Below are positions 1 through 8,600 of a stretch of 64,000 bases of DNA, in pieces. The stretch comes from Woronichinia naegeliana WA131 (GTDB taxonomy: Bacteria > Cyanobacteriota > Cyanobacteriia > Cyanobacteriales > Microcystaceae), in assembly GCA_025370055.1 (NCBI GenBank), contig CP073041.1:6480272-6544271 (forward strand). The letters are read 5' to 3'. The notes beneath the pieces were generated by a model, which was not told the origin of the DNA, made no database searches, and saw only the letters and a program-made list of their open reading frames with translations. The translations under genes and the position numbers were made by a program. Numbering within the stretch: the first letter of the stretch is position 1; each line of letters starts with the position of its first letter.

Positions 1-289
1 CCATTCCTATAAAGTACTGTAAATAAGGGTTCTCTTTTATTTGTTCTACTGTTTCTCTGTCACTTTTTCCTGAAATTTCTTTGATAATTAATGCTCCTAA
101 TGCCATTCTAAATGATTTGGCTGGGGCTCCTTTTTTTTCTGTGAAGTTTTTTGCATATTCTTCCTCATATTCTTCCCAGGGAATCATTTTTGACATTTCT
201 ATCCAACGATTTTCTTCGTCTAACTGCCCGCCGAACAGATTTTTCAAGTTTTCTGGTGTTTCAATTGAGTACTGTTGCTTTCGGTACAT
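1..289 (-). CDS. IS-A transposase ORF1, N-terminal part (partial)
   Basis: Reads MYRKQQYSIETPENLKNLFG onward on the minus strand, nearly identical to the first ORF of the complete IS-A copies. It carries the N-terminal (DUF772-like) domain of an IS5-type transposase. The C-terminal catalytic half is outside the window. Confidence 0.8.
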   Translation of the reverse strand, partial: MYRKQQYSIETPENLKNLFGGQLDEENRWIEMSKMIPWEEYEEEYAKNFTEKKGAPAKSFRMALGALIIKEISGKSDRETVEQIKENPYLQYFIGM

Positions 290-412
290 CTGCTTTCTCT
301 CTTCTTAATGCAATGGTTTTGAGGCATTCTACCCTATTTTCGTGCATTCTAGCGGTTCTTAATTCGCCTACTATTTTTCTCCGTAAAGGTTTCAGCTTTT
401 TTCAGCAAGCCC
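1..412 (-). mobile_element. IS-A copy 1 (IS5-like), partial at window edge
   Basis: The sequence matches the 5' part of the complete IS-A copies in this window, in reverse orientation. It ends with the IS-A terminus at 398-412 (rc starts GGGCTTGCTGAAAAAAGC). The rest of the element lies left of the window. It ends about 100 bp before hcp, so it separates hcp from whatever is upstream; hoxE and hoxF would be expected there in other cyanobacterial hox operons. Confidence 0.9.
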
Positions 413-445
413 TAAGTAAACTTTTTTGAACTTTTGAGCCTTAAA

Positions 446-460
446 AGTTAACTGTTAACT
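446..460. promoter_or_regulatory. perfect 15-bp palindrome upstream of hcp
   Basis: AGTTAACTGTTAACT is a perfect palindrome around a central T. It lies about 50 bp before the hcp start and downstream of the IS-A end, so it belongs to the native leader. It may be a dimeric regulator site. The regulator is not identifiable, and it does not fit the NtcA pattern GTA-N8-TAC. Confidence 0.4.
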
Positions 461-470
461 AAACTTAAGC

Positions 471-490
471 TATAGACAGATTAGTCTATA
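471..490. promoter_or_regulatory. inverted repeat TATAGAC-N6-GTCTATA in hcp leader
   Basis: Two perfect 7-bp arms separated by 6 bp end about 20 bp before the hcp start codon. The site could be an operator overlapping the promoter or an mRNA hairpin just above the GGAGA ribosome binding site at 499-503. Its function is inferred only from position and symmetry. Confidence 0.4.
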
Positions 491-509
491 TTTTTAACGG
501 AGAGACTTT

Positions 510-2003
510 ATGTTTTGTGAACAATGCGAACAGACTGCAAGTGGGAATGGTTGTCATCAATTTGGAGCCGGTGGTAAAAGTCCAGAGGTGAATGCTATTC
601 AAGACTTAATGGTTTATTGTTTGCGCGGATTGGCTCCCGTTGTCATCAAAGCACGAGAATTGGGCATGGAAACCCATCAAGCGGATGTTTTTATCTGTGA
701 AACGCTATTTGCGACGATGACTAATGTGAATTTTAGTCCCAAGCGATTCACGACTTATTTAGAGAAATGTTTAGATTTACGAGAAAACCTACGCGCAGAA
801 ATTGCTCAAACTTCTTCTAAATCCATTGAATGGTCAAAAATCAGCAATTATCACCCCAATTTTGATCAAGATTTAGCAGAACAAGGAGAAGATGCTAATT
901 TACATTTCTTAAGTCAGGCTCAGGATGTAGATATTTTTTCGCTCAAGTTAACCGTTCTCTATGGTGTAAAAGGGTTAGCTTCCTATACTTTCCATGCCTA
1001 CGAGTTGGGCCAAGAAGATGATAAAATTTACGCTTTTATTGAGGAAGCCTTAGCTGATTTAGATCGTAATGATTTACCTATAGGTGATTGGGTTAGCCTT
1101 GCTTTAAAAGTCGGTGAAATGAATTTACGGGCGATGGAATTATTGGATTTAGGTCATACAAGCAGCTTTGGTCATCCTACACCGACTCCTGTGCCTTTAA
1201 ATCACAAACCAGGCAAGGCAATTTTAGTTTCTGGCCATGATATTAAACAGTTAGCTGCAATTTTAGAACAAACTAAAGATCAGGAAATTACTGTTTATAC
1301 TCACGGTGAACTTTTACCGGCTCATGGTTATCCTAAACTTAAAGCAAACTATCCCCATCTTTATGGTCACTTTGGTACGGCTTGGCAAAATCAAACTAAA
1401 GATTTCGCTGCTTTTCCAGGGGCGATCGCTGTTACAACCAATTGTTTAATGCCGCCTCATGAAAACTATGGTGATAAAATTTTTACGGTTGGGCCAGTGG
1501 GTTATCCAGGCTTAAAAGCATTGATGACTACTGACAATACCAGTCCAGATTATTCTCCTTTAATTCAAAAGGCTTTAGAATTACCAGGCTTTACCGAAGA
1601 AAGTGAATATCGGCAAGTTTTGACAGGCTTTGCCCATAACGCGGTAATGACGGTAGCGGATCAAGTTATTGATGCGGTAAAAGCAGGAAAAATTCGTCAT
1701 TTCTTCCTCGTGGGAGGCTGTAACGGCGCCAAACCTGGACGAACTTATTACACCGAATTTGTGGAACAGGTTCCCGATGATTGTATCGTTTTAACCCTTG
1801 CCTGTGGTAAATTCCGCTTTTTTGATAAAGAATTAGGTAACATTGGCAACCTTCCGCGTTTAATGGATGTGGGTCAATGTAATGATGCCTATTCTGCGAT
1901 TCAGATTGCGTTGGAATTGGCCAATGCCTTTAATATTGGAGTAAATGAATTGCCTTTATCTATGATTCTTTCCTGGTACAGCAATTCTAAATTTGCTCTG
2001 TAA
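510..2003 (+). pseudogene. hcp: hydroxylamine reductase / hybrid cluster protein, 5' part, broken by MITE
   Basis: Hcp is a cytoplasmic Fe-S protein that reduces hydroxylamine and acts in nitric oxide metabolism. This frame carries the N-terminal motif MFCEQCEQT, the hybrid-cluster region GHDIKQL, TTNCLMPP, GGCNGAKPGR and LACGKF. The native reading frame stops at residue 489-490 (1978), where MITE M2 enters. The last eight codons, ending SNSKFAL, are MITE sequence, giving 497 aa instead of about 540-555. The missing C-terminus resumes at 2185. The N-terminal [4Fe-4S] motif has Cys at 3, 6 and 15, but residue 21 is Gly (GAGGK), where the family has Cys. hcp lies inside the hox operon in some cyanobacteria, which fits hoxU being next. 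The broken frame and lost ligand suggest no normal function. A truncated product may still be made from the GGAGA site. Confidence 0.85.
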
Positions 2004-2184
2004 CAAGGGTTTCAGGTTTTAGTTCGCGTAATATGGGGTAAAGTTCAACGGGATTAACAAGTTCATTTTACGAGTCTTCCGGCTTTTAGGCACAGTAGTA
2101 CGTGTAGAATTGCCCCCAAAACCCCCTTTGAAATGTTCTTTAAATCCCTAAAAGCCTTGCTGTGTCTAAAACTGAGAATTGCTG
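1979..2184. mobile_element. MITE M2, copy 1 (inside hcp)
   Basis: A 206-bp non-coding element with inverted ends CAGCAATTCT...AGAATTGCTG. It is flanked by a perfect 9-bp target duplication TTCCTGGTA (1970-1978 and 2185-2193). Nearly identical copies lie at 21359-21564 and 38858-39068. The ends resemble those of IS-E (CAGCAATTCCAAATTC), which also shows 9-bp spacing, so IS-E transposase is the likely mobiliser (inference). Confidence 0.9.
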
Positions 2185-2371
2185 TTCCTGGTATGAACAA
2201 AAGGCGGTGGCGGTATTATTAACTTTGCTTTATTTGGGTATCAAAGATATTCGCTTAGGGCCAACCTTGCCCGCCTTTATTTCTCCCAATGTCTTTAAGT
2301 TATTATCAGAAACCTATAATTTGCAAGCCATTACTACTCCTGAAACGGATTTAGCCGCTTGTTTGGGTTGA
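2185..2371 (+). pseudogene. hcp: hcp 3' part (C-terminus of hybrid cluster protein)
   Basis: After the second copy of the 9-bp duplication the Hcp frame resumes as [20 protein letters not shown] and runs to the TGA at 2369-2371. This segment is the conserved C-terminal part of Hcp ([13 protein letters not shown]). No independent start with a ribosome binding site was seen. Excising the MITE and one TSD would restore a single frame of about 548 codons. Confidence 0.85.
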
Positions 2372-2372
2372 T

Positions 2373-2428
2373 CCCCCCCCAGCCCCCCGTTCGGCTGAGC
2401 TCACGGCCGAAGCCTTAAAAAGGGGGGA
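2373..2428. repeat. nested hairpin between hcp and hoxU
   Basis: A C-tract at 2373-2386 can pair with a G-tract at 2422-2427. Inside it TTCGGC pairs with GCCGAA around the loop tgagctcac. The element sits 1 bp after the hcp stop and about 70 bp before hoxU. It may attenuate or process the transcript, or be a dispersed REP-like element; no U-tract follows, so a simple terminator is less likely. Confidence 0.45.
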
Positions 2429-2498
2429 GAATATGACTAAGATTCATCAAGCTTTTTGTAATTATCCATTATCAACTATTCATTATTAACTATTCCCT

Positions 2499-3215
2499 AT
2501 GTCTGTAATTACTCTAACCATTAACGATACCGCGATCGCCGTAGAAGAAGGAGCAACTATTTTACAGGCCGCCAAAGAAGCGGGGGTTCATATCCCGACT
2601 CTTTGCCATTTAGATGGAGTTTCTGATACCGCAGCCTGTCGTCTTTGCCTAGTGGAAATTGACGGTATTAATAAACTTTCCCCTGCCTGTGTAACAACGG
2701 TAACGGAGGAAATGGTTGTTCATACCGACACTCCCAAATTGCAAGATTATCGCCGCATGACGGTGGAATTAATTTTCGCTGAAGGCAATCACGTTTGTGC
2801 AATTTGTGTCGCGAATGGCAACTGTGAATTACAGAATATGGCGATCGAAGTGGGCATGGATCACAGTCGTTTTCCCTATCGTTTTCCTAAACGAGAAGTC
2901 GATTTATCCCATCCGCTTTTTGGCATTGATCACAATCGCTGTATTTTATGTACCCGTTGCGTGCGAGTCTGTGATGAACTTGAAGGAGCGCACGTTTGGG
3001 ATGTCGCTTATCGCGGGGCAGAATGCAAAATTGTCTCTGGTTTAAATCAGCCCTGGGGGACGGTTGAAGCTTGTACTTCCTGTGGTAAATGTGTGGATGC
3101 TTGTCCGACAGGTTCGATTTTTCATAAGGGCATGACCACTGCCGAGGAACACAAAGATAGCGAAAAATTGGAGTTTCTGGCCGCAGCCCGCGATCGCCAA
3201 CAATGGACACGATAG
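2499..3215 (+). CDS. hoxU: bidirectional [NiFe] hydrogenase diaphorase subunit HoxU
   Basis: HoxU carries electrons between the NAD(P)H/ferredoxin diaphorase (HoxEF) and the hydrogenase HoxYH in the cytoplasm. The 238-aa protein begins with a [2Fe-2S] ferredoxin domain (CHLDGVSDTAACRLC), continues with the NuoG-like Cys motif (CAICVANGNC), and ends with two [4Fe-4S] motifs (CILCTRCVRVC and CTSCGKCVDACP). Length and motifs are normal, so the subunit looks intact. It precedes two small genes and hoxY in the same direction. Its usual partners hoxE and hoxF are not in the window. Confidence 0.96.
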   Translation: MSVITLTINDTAIAVEEGATILQAAKEAGVHIPTLCHLDGVSDTAACRLCLVEIDGINKLSPACVTTVTEEMVVHTDTPKLQDYRRMTVELIFAEGNHVCAICVANGNCELQNMAIEVGMDHSRFPYRFPKREVDLSHPLFGIDHNRCILCTRCVRVCDELEGAHVWDVAYRGAECKIVSGLNQPWGTVEACTSCGKCVDACPTGSIFHKGMTTAEEHKDSEKLEFLAAARDRQQWTR

Positions 3216-3218
3216 CTG

Positions 3219-3614
3219 ATGTCAATTAGTAAACATAAATGGAGTCATCTTAATCGTTATGAACGTCTTTGTTTACAACCCATTATGGATGTATATGATC
3301 AAATTCAAGCAATGGAGGAAGATATTTTAATAATTGCTGAAAATTATCAGTTGCCAACTCAAGAAATTGAAAGAGCAAAAGATTATGCTTTTGGTAATGG
3401 TGTGGCTCGTTATCAATTTTATCCTGATATAGATATGAGTAGAGCCTGGCTTAGACTTGCAAAGGGAGAAGGAACCGACGTAGATCGAGTGTTACTATTA
3501 CACGAAATTTACGAATCTCAACTTGTCATTATTCAGGGCATGAATCAACAACAAGCTCACTCAATGGCTCAAAAACATTATCCTTGGTCAGACCTATTAA
3601 ATCCGTCTAGCTAG
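3219..3614 (+). CDS. hypothetical protein in hox operon (131 aa)
   Basis: Not recognised. It starts 3 bp after the hoxU stop and ends 4 bp before the next gene, so it is almost certainly co-transcribed. The protein is soluble-looking with no signal peptide or membrane segment. Its C-terminal half has AWLRLAKGEG, LLLHEIYES and AHSMAQKHYPW; the His-Glu pair and the late AH...YPW pattern recall small toxin-like or hydrolase domains, but this is weak. Hox operons of other cyanobacteria carry unrelated small ORFs between structural genes. A role in hydrogenase function cannot be inferred. Confidence 0.7.
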   Translation: MSISKHKWSHLNRYERLCLQPIMDVYDQIQAMEEDILIIAENYQLPTQEIERAKDYAFGNGVARYQFYPDIDMSRAWLRLAKGEGTDVDRVLLLHEIYESQLVIIQGMNQQQAHSMAQKHYPWSDLLNPSS

Positions 3615-3618
3615 AACA

Positions 3619-4044
3619 ATGATCAACCCTATTTTTGAAAAGAAATTTTTAGAAGCTCTGGATTTATGTAATTCATTGTCGGAATTTGCCCGTCAACCTT
3701 CTAGCTATCCTTGCCAAGCCATTCACTTATTTTGTGAGATTGGTACGGAACCCGAAAATTTATTGGAACTAAATGCTTTGTACGCAGATCGGGTTTTGAT
3801 TGCCAAAAAATCCATTGAAAAATATGCTAGGACTATTGACAACTGGAAAACTGGGAATTGCCCTTTGGGGGGTAAAGATCATTGTAATATTGTTAACTTT
3901 TTTTTGAGCCTTAAAACTCAAGACTTTTACTTTTTCCGAGGAGATAATTTTACTCCAGAATTGATTTGTGAGTTTCTACAGGAGTGGAAGGGAATTAATT
4001 TATTTTCTTTAATTACGAACTCTCCTCAACTCGTCACCCATTAA
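3619..4044 (+). CDS. hypothetical protein in hox operon (141 aa)
   Basis: Not recognised. It follows the previous unknown gene by 4 bp and lies 35 bp before hoxY. It has seven Cys and several His residues (CNSL, YPCQAIHLFCE, NCPLGGKDHC, LICEFL), more than usual for a 141-aa cyanobacterial protein; metal or disulphide chemistry is possible but not shown. No signal peptide. The two unknown genes may be a functional pair, such as effector and partner, since they are tightly packed and share no visible homology with Hox proteins. Confidence 0.65.
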   Translation: MINPIFEKKFLEALDLCNSLSEFARQPSSYPCQAIHLFCEIGTEPENLLELNALYADRVLIAKKSIEKYARTIDNWKTGNCPLGGKDHCNIVNFFLSLKTQDFYFFRGDNFTPELICEFLQEWKGINLFSLITNSPQLVTH

Positions 4045-4079
4045 AACCATTAAATGATTAGTTCTCAACCAATAAAATT

Positions 4080-4628
4080 ATGAGTAAGATTCGATTTGCA
4101 ACGGTTTGGTTAGCGGGCTGCTCTGGCTGCCATATGTCCTTCCTCGATATGGACGAATTTCTAATAGATTTAGCCCAATTAGTTGATGTGGTTTTTAGTC
4201 CCGTTGGCTGTGATCTCAAAGACTATCCTGATAATGTGGATGTTTGTCTGGTTGAAGGGGCGATCGCCAACGAAGAAAATTTGGAATTGGCCCTAGAATT
4301 ACGCAAGAAAACTAAAGTTGTTATTTCTTTTGGCGACTGTGCTGTGACCGCCAACGTTCCTGGAATGCGTAATATGCTAAAAGGGGCCGATCCTGTGCTA
4401 CGTCGCTCCTATCTAGAATTAGGAGATGTTACGCCTCAATTACCCGATGAACCTGGTATTGTTCCACCTTTACTCGAAAAAGTTGTGCCATTACATCAAG
4501 TCATTCCCGTAGATATTTTCATGCCAGGCTGTCCCCCTGATGCCCACCGTATTCGCGCTACCTTGGAACCTCTATTGAAAGGAGAACATCCCCTTATGGA
4601 AGGCCGAGAAATGATTAAATTTGGTTAA
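4080..4628 (+). CDS. hoxY: bidirectional [NiFe] hydrogenase small subunit HoxY
   Basis: HoxY is the electron-transfer small subunit paired with HoxH. The 182-aa sequence has the proximal [4Fe-4S] ligands: Cys14 and Cys17 (LAGCSGCHMS), a Cys in SFGDCAVTANVPGMRN and one in MPGCPPDAHRI. Length is normal and no Tat signal is present, as expected for this cytoplasmic group 3d enzyme. It lies downstream of the two unknown genes and 18 bp before a small membrane-protein gene. Confidence 0.96.
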   Translation: MSKIRFATVWLAGCSGCHMSFLDMDEFLIDLAQLVDVVFSPVGCDLKDYPDNVDVCLVEGAIANEENLELALELRKKTKVVISFGDCAVTANVPGMRNMLKGADPVLRRSYLELGDVTPQLPDEPGIVPPLLEKVVPLHQVIPVDIFMPGCPPDAHRIRATLEPLLKGEHPLMEGREMIKFG

Positions 4629-4646
4629 TACAGTCTGGAGGTGATC

Positions 4647-4871
4647 GTGATATTACTGAAGATATTCTTGGGAATAGTGACTGTTATTCTCTTCTTCGTG
4701 AGTATGACTTTTTGTGGATGGATTGCTTTTGCCGTAGGCCCGATGAGGTGTTCACTACCTAATCAATGCACAGCATTACAAATCAACCTATACTCTATTC
4801 TCAGTCTTTTTGTAATGTCAATCCCCTTTGTTTTTATCATAATTTCCTTCAAAGGAATCAATCGATTGTAA
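4647..4871 (+). CDS. small membrane protein between hoxY and hoxH (74 aa)
   Basis: Not recognised by family. GTG at 4647 is preferred over GTG at 4641 because GGAGG (4637-4641) overlaps the earlier codon and lies 5 bp from the later one. The protein has two hydrophobic segments, roughly residues 3-30 and 48-70, joined by a short loop with two Cys (MRCSLPNQC). It ends 34 bp before hoxH. Synechocystis also has an extra small ORF between hoxY and hoxH, but I cannot show these are homologous. A membrane link for a soluble hydrogenase would be notable if expressed. Confidence 0.6.
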   Translation: MILLKIFLGIVTVILFFVSMTFCGWIAFAVGPMRCSLPNQCTALQINLYSILSLFVMSIPFVFIIISFKGINRL

Positions 4872-4905
4872 GCATTCCATCATTAAAATTCAAGAGAATC
4901 TAATT

Positions 4906-6330
4906 ATGTCTAGAACCGTTGTTATTGATCCCGTAACCCGTATTGAGGGCCACGCTAAAATCTCCATTTTCCTCAATGATCAAGGAAATGTAGATGATGC
5001 TCGTTTTCATGTTGTTGAGTATCGCGGTTTTGAGAAATTCTGTGAAGGCCGCCCCATGTGGGAAATGGCGGGAATTACCGCTCGCATTTGTGGTATTTGT
5101 CCCGTTAGTCATCTCCTTTGTGCGGCGAAAACAGGAGATAAAATTTTAGCGGTTCAGGTTCCTCCCGCAGGTGAAAAATTACGCCGTTTAATGAATTTAG
5201 GGCAAATTACCCAATCCCATGCCCTGAGTTTTTTCCACTTGAGTAGTCCAGACTTTCTGCTTGGTTGGGATAGTGATCCGGCTCAACGTAATGTCTTTGG
5301 TTTAATCGCGGCTGATCCCGATTTAGCTCGTGCGGGTATCCGTTTACGTCAGTTTGGTCAAACGATTATTGAATTGTTAGGTGCGAAAAAAATTCATGCA
5401 GCCTGGTCTGTTCCTGGTGGTGTGCGATCGCCGCTTTCAGAAGAAGGTCGTCAATGGATCTGCGATCGCCTACCGGAATCTAAAGAGACTTTATATGTAG
5501 CATTAAATTTATTTAAGAATTTGTTAGATAAATTTCAAACAGAAGTCGCTGAATTTGGTAAATTTCCCTCATTGTATTTGGGCTTAGTCGGCAAAAATCA
5601 GGAGTGGGAACATTATGGCGGCCACCTGCGCTTTACCGATAGCGATGGCAATATTGTCGCTGATAATTTAAGTGAAGATAATTACCAGGATTTTATTGGC
5701 GAATCCGTTGAAAAATGGTCGTATCTTAAATTTCCCTATTACAAACCCTATGGTTATCCTCAGGGAATTTATCGAGTTGGCCCTTTAGCCCGTTTAAATG
5801 TTTGTCATCACATTGGCACACCCGAAGCAGATCGGGAATTAATTGAATATCGTCAACGGGCGGGCGGTGTTGCCACCTCTTCTTTCTTCTATCACTATGC
5901 TCGTTTGGTAGAAATTCTAGCCTCATTAGAAGCCATTGAGTTGTTAATGGATGATCCTGATATTTTGTCGAAAAACTGTCGAGCAAAAGCGGGGATCAAC
6001 TGTTTAGAAGCGGTTGGTGTTAGTGAAGCTCCGCGTGGCACTCTATTCCATCATTACAAAGTAGATGAAAATGGTTTAATCCAAAAGGTTAACCTGATTA
6101 TTGCAACGGGCAATAATAACTTGGCTATGAATCAAACGGTTGCCCAAATTGCTAAACATTATATTCACAATAATGATGTTAGTGAAGGTTTTTTAAACCG
6201 TGTAGAAGCGGGTATTCGCTGTTATGATCCCTGCTTAAGTTGTTCTACCCACGCAGCCGGTCAAATGCCTTTACAAGTTGAGATTGTCGATAGTCAAGGT
6301 GCAGTGATTAATTCTCTGCGTCGGAACTGA
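4906..6330 (+). CDS. hoxH: bidirectional [NiFe] hydrogenase large subunit HoxH
   Basis: HoxH holds the Ni-Fe active site for reversible H2 oxidation. The 474-aa protein has both ligand motifs: [10 protein letters not shown] (Cys62, Cys65) and DPCLSCSTH (Cys443, Cys446) near the end. About 25 residues follow the final His; this peptide is normally removed by the HoxW protease after nickel insertion. The RIEG motif near residue 12 is also present. The subunit looks intact, so HoxYH could assemble, with electron exchange depending on hoxE and hoxF elsewhere. Confidence 0.97.
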   Translation: MSRTVVIDPVTRIEGHAKISIFLNDQGNVDDARFHVVEYRGFEKFCEGRPMWEMAGITARICGICPVSHLLCAAKTGDKILAVQVPPAGEKLRRLMNLGQITQSHALSFFHLSSPDFLLGWDSDPAQRNVFGLIAADPDLARAGIRLRQFGQTIIELLGAKKIHAAWSVPGGVRSPLSEEGRQWICDRLPESKETLYVALNLFKNLLDKFQTEVAEFGKFPSLYLGLVGKNQEWEHYGGHLRFTDSDGNIVADNLSEDNYQDFIGESVEKWSYLKFPYYKPYGYPQGIYRVGPLARLNVCHHIGTPEADRELIEYRQRAGGVATSSFFYHYARLVEILASLEAIELLMDDPDILSKNCRAKAGINCLEAVGVSEAPRGTLFHHYKVDENGLIQKVNLIIATGNNNLAMNQTVAQIAKHYIHNNDVSEGFLNRVEAGIRCYDPCLSCSTHAAGQMPLQVEIVDSQGAVINSLRRN

Positions 6331-6385
6331 AAAGTTTAATTTCCTGATGAGCTAGGGTAAGCAATTAGAAGCTATCACGCTTTTT

Positions 6386-6427
6386 TCCAGCCATTAGCGA
6401 TCGCTTTTCCAGCCATTAGCGATCGCT
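6386..6427. repeat. 22-bp direct repeat with HIP1 sites
   Basis: TCCAGCCATTAGCGATCGCT occurs twice in tandem with a 22-bp period, each copy holding a GCGATCGC palindrome. It lies about 55 bp after hoxH in a 319-bp gap before the BrnA-like gene. The rest of this gap has no convincing gene. Confidence 0.7.
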
Positions 6428-6649
6428 TCCCAAGCTTTTTTTAAATTTGTTGAGATTGGTTGGGTTGTATAGGATTTCGGATAGAAGATTACAGTCTTTA
6501 TTGTAAGGGGCAGTTTGCGGGGTGGGAGACGGTTTTCCCGATAAGCGAGTGGGGTTTTCCGTTTTTTGAGACCAGATAGCAAGTTATTTTACTGGTGAAT
6601 CAAGGCATTATGCGTATAATATATGTATGATAAACGGAGATAAAAGTTT

Positions 6650-6895
6650 ATGAGACAGGAATATGATTTTTCTCACGGTAAACGGGGGGCGATTGTCTCT
6701 TCTCAGGAAAAAACTCGTATTACAATATATTTAGATAATGAGATTTTAGAACATTTTCGAGAACAGGCTGAGGCGGCTGGAATGGGTTATCAAACTTTGA
6801 TTAATCAGGTTTTAAAGGAACATATTCAGGGAGATTCTAAAGCTTCTTTAACGGAAAGTGATTTACGTGAGGAGTTACTTGCTCTTGGTAAATAG
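6650..6895 (+). CDS. BrnA-like antitoxin (DUF4415 family), apparently orphan
   Basis: An 81-aa protein with the typical DUF4415/BrnA ribbon-helix-helix segment (TRITIYLDNEILEHFREQAE, then AGMGYQTLINQVLKEHI). In type II brnTA modules the antitoxin binds DNA and neutralises the RNase toxin BrnT. Here no intact brnT frame is seen within 300 bp upstream, where it is normally encoded. The start ATG follows a GGAGATAAA site, with a TATAAT-like box at about 6615-6620. An orphan antitoxin or a remnant of a lost module is the likely reading. Confidence 0.75.
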   Translation: MRQEYDFSHGKRGAIVSSQEKTRITIYLDNEILEHFREQAEAAGMGYQTLINQVLKEHIQGDSKASLTESDLREELLALGK

Positions 6896-7110
6896 TGCGA
6901 TCGCAAACCTCATTTTAATGCTGTTCTCAGGGGCGATCGCGTTGCAGGGTTAATGGATGCTTTCCGTGAGGAAGATATGCCCGATCATAAGGGTGTCGAA
7001 TAATAATGAATTTTTGTTACGAAGTGGGGGGCGATCGAAGAATCGGTGCTATGCCAGTCAGTGATTTTATCTGATTGTTAATGTTCTGTTCAAAGGAGGT
7101 TGTTTGCGGT

Positions 7111-8559
7111 CATTGGTGTCAACTTAAGCCAAAATGCCTACTCACAAAAGATTAGCCTAAAAGCAGGCGGAAGTAAGAGTAGGCTGAAAAAAAGGTTAGT
7201 ATATAAAAAAGTGAGCAAAAAACAAATGGCAAGACAACATCCTCGGAGAAAAGGAAACCCAGACTTACGTCGTAAGACAAATCAGCCAGGGGTAGAAATC
7301 CCTGAAATAACAAAAGAGTTGTTTGAATTACTAGAACCCACAATGTTTACACCATTAAAATATTTACAGGGAACTCATGAGAAAATGATGAGAGATAGGG
7401 TGCTAAATTTACCAGTAATGGTGGCATTAGTGTTAAGTATAGTGTATCGTCAAATAGCGGGTATAAGTGAAGCGGTAAGACTGTTAGAGGAAGAGGGATT
7501 GCTATGGGTAGCATCATTAAAAGTAAGCAAACAGGCAGTATCAAAAAGAATGATGAATGTGCCAGCCGAAATATTTGCAATATTACTAAAAGGAGTGTTA
7601 GAAAAAGCAGCCGAAAAAGGGAAGAAGCTCCAAGTAGGAGAAAAATGGGAAAAAATAAGAGAAAAGTTTAGTGCAGTGTGGATAGCAGATGGCTCAACGC
7701 TAGAGCAGATAAGGAAAAATATGAAAATAAGTAAAGAAGAAAAGAGTAAATTGGGGGGTAAAATAATGATGGTAGTGGAAGCCTTTACCCAAAGACCCGT
7801 TACTTTATGGTACACAGAAAATGATAAATCAAATGATAAAATATGGTGTGAAGAATTGGCAGCTAAATTACCAGAAAATGGTTTAATTCTCGTAGATATG
7901 GGATTTTTTAGCTTTGTGTGGTTTGATTTGTTAACAGAAGCTAAAAAGTTTTTTCTAACCAGATTTAGAGCGGGTACATCTTACAAAACCAAACAAGTAT
8001 TGTCTCAAGGTAGTCATTACAGAGATGAGATTATCATTATGGGAAATTACCGTTCTAATCCTTGCAAGCATCCGGTGAGATTAGTCTCAGTATTATGGGG
8101 AACAATCTGGTATCAGTATTTAACAAATGTGTTGTCTCCCGAACAACTGTCCGCCGAAGAGGTCTGTGATTTATATCGAAGACGATGGACAATCGAAGAA
8201 GCCTTTTTATTAACGAAAAGACTTTTAGGACTAGCCTATTTATGGGTAGGGAATAAGAATGGTGTCCAAATCCAGATTATTTGCACTTTGATTTTCTATA
8301 CGGTCTTAAATCAATTGGTAGGGGAAGTGGCGATTGCTCTAAATCAACCGAAAGAAAAAATCTCAGTAGAGATGGTGTTTCGGAGTCTATACTATGTAGC
8401 GAAGGCTATTGCTAGAGGAGAAAAGCCTGATACAGTAACCTATCTGGCTGAACGTGCTAAGTTATTTGGTTTGGTCAAAGCTGAGAGAAAGCGACATCGA
8501 GAAAAGGCCGCTCTCAATCAACAAATTTGGGAACCCATTCCTTTAAGTTGACACGGATG
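7111..8559 (+). mobile_element. IS-D copy 1 (IS4-like), complete
   Basis: A 1449-bp element with ends CATTGGTGTCAACTTAA and (rc) CATCCGTGTCAACTTAA, flanked by a perfect 9-bp duplication GTTTGCGGT (7102-7110 and 8560-8568). An equal-length copy lies at 44569-46017 with its own 9-bp duplication. The insertion split an intergenic region upstream of the GNAT cassette. Confidence 0.95.
7211..8551 (+). CDS. IS-D transposase (IS4-like DDE, 446 aa)
   Basis: DDE transposase with likely catalytic residues in WIADGSTLEQ, LILVDMGFFS and the Glu of YRRRWTIEEAFLLTK, a YREK-like signature of the IS4 superfamily. GTG at 7211 gives 446 aa, as in the second copy; ATG at 7226 is the alternative. The frame is open further upstream to near the left end but without a good start. 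The gene is intact, so the element may be active. Confidence 0.9.
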   Translation: MSKKQMARQHPRRKGNPDLRRKTNQPGVEIPEITKELFELLEPTMFTPLKYLQGTHEKMMRDRVLNLPVMVALVLSIVYRQIAGISEAVRLLEEEGLLWVASLKVSKQAVSKRMMNVPAEIFAILLKGVLEKAAEKGKKLQVGEKWEKIREKFSAVWIADGSTLEQIRKNMKISKEEKSKLGGKIMMVVEAFTQRPVTLWYTENDKSNDKIWCEELAAKLPENGLILVDMGFFSFVWFDLLTEAKKFFLTRFRAGTSYKTKQVLSQGSHYRDEIIIMGNYRSNPCKHPVRLVSVLWGTIWYQYLTNVLSPEQLSAEEVCDLYRRRWTIEEAFLLTKRLLGLAYLWVGNKNGVQIQIICTLIFYTVLNQLVGEVAIALNQPKEKISVEMVFRSLYYVAKAIARGEKPDTVTYLAERAKLFGLVKAERKRHREKAALNQQIWEPIPLS

Positions 8560-8600
8560 GTTTGCGGTACGCTAATCTGGCTAACACGCTTTTGGGCGTA

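Noticed and set aside
5726-5986. Minus-strand ORF inside hoxH
   Set aside because: It lies fully within an intact hydrogenase gene and has no start signals or family features.
6394-6582. Minus-strand 62-codon ORF after hoxH, considered as a BrnT gene for the BrnA-like antitoxin
   Set aside because: No BrnT motifs (such as IRIISARRA), wrong strand relative to the antitoxin, and it reads through the 22-bp repeat.
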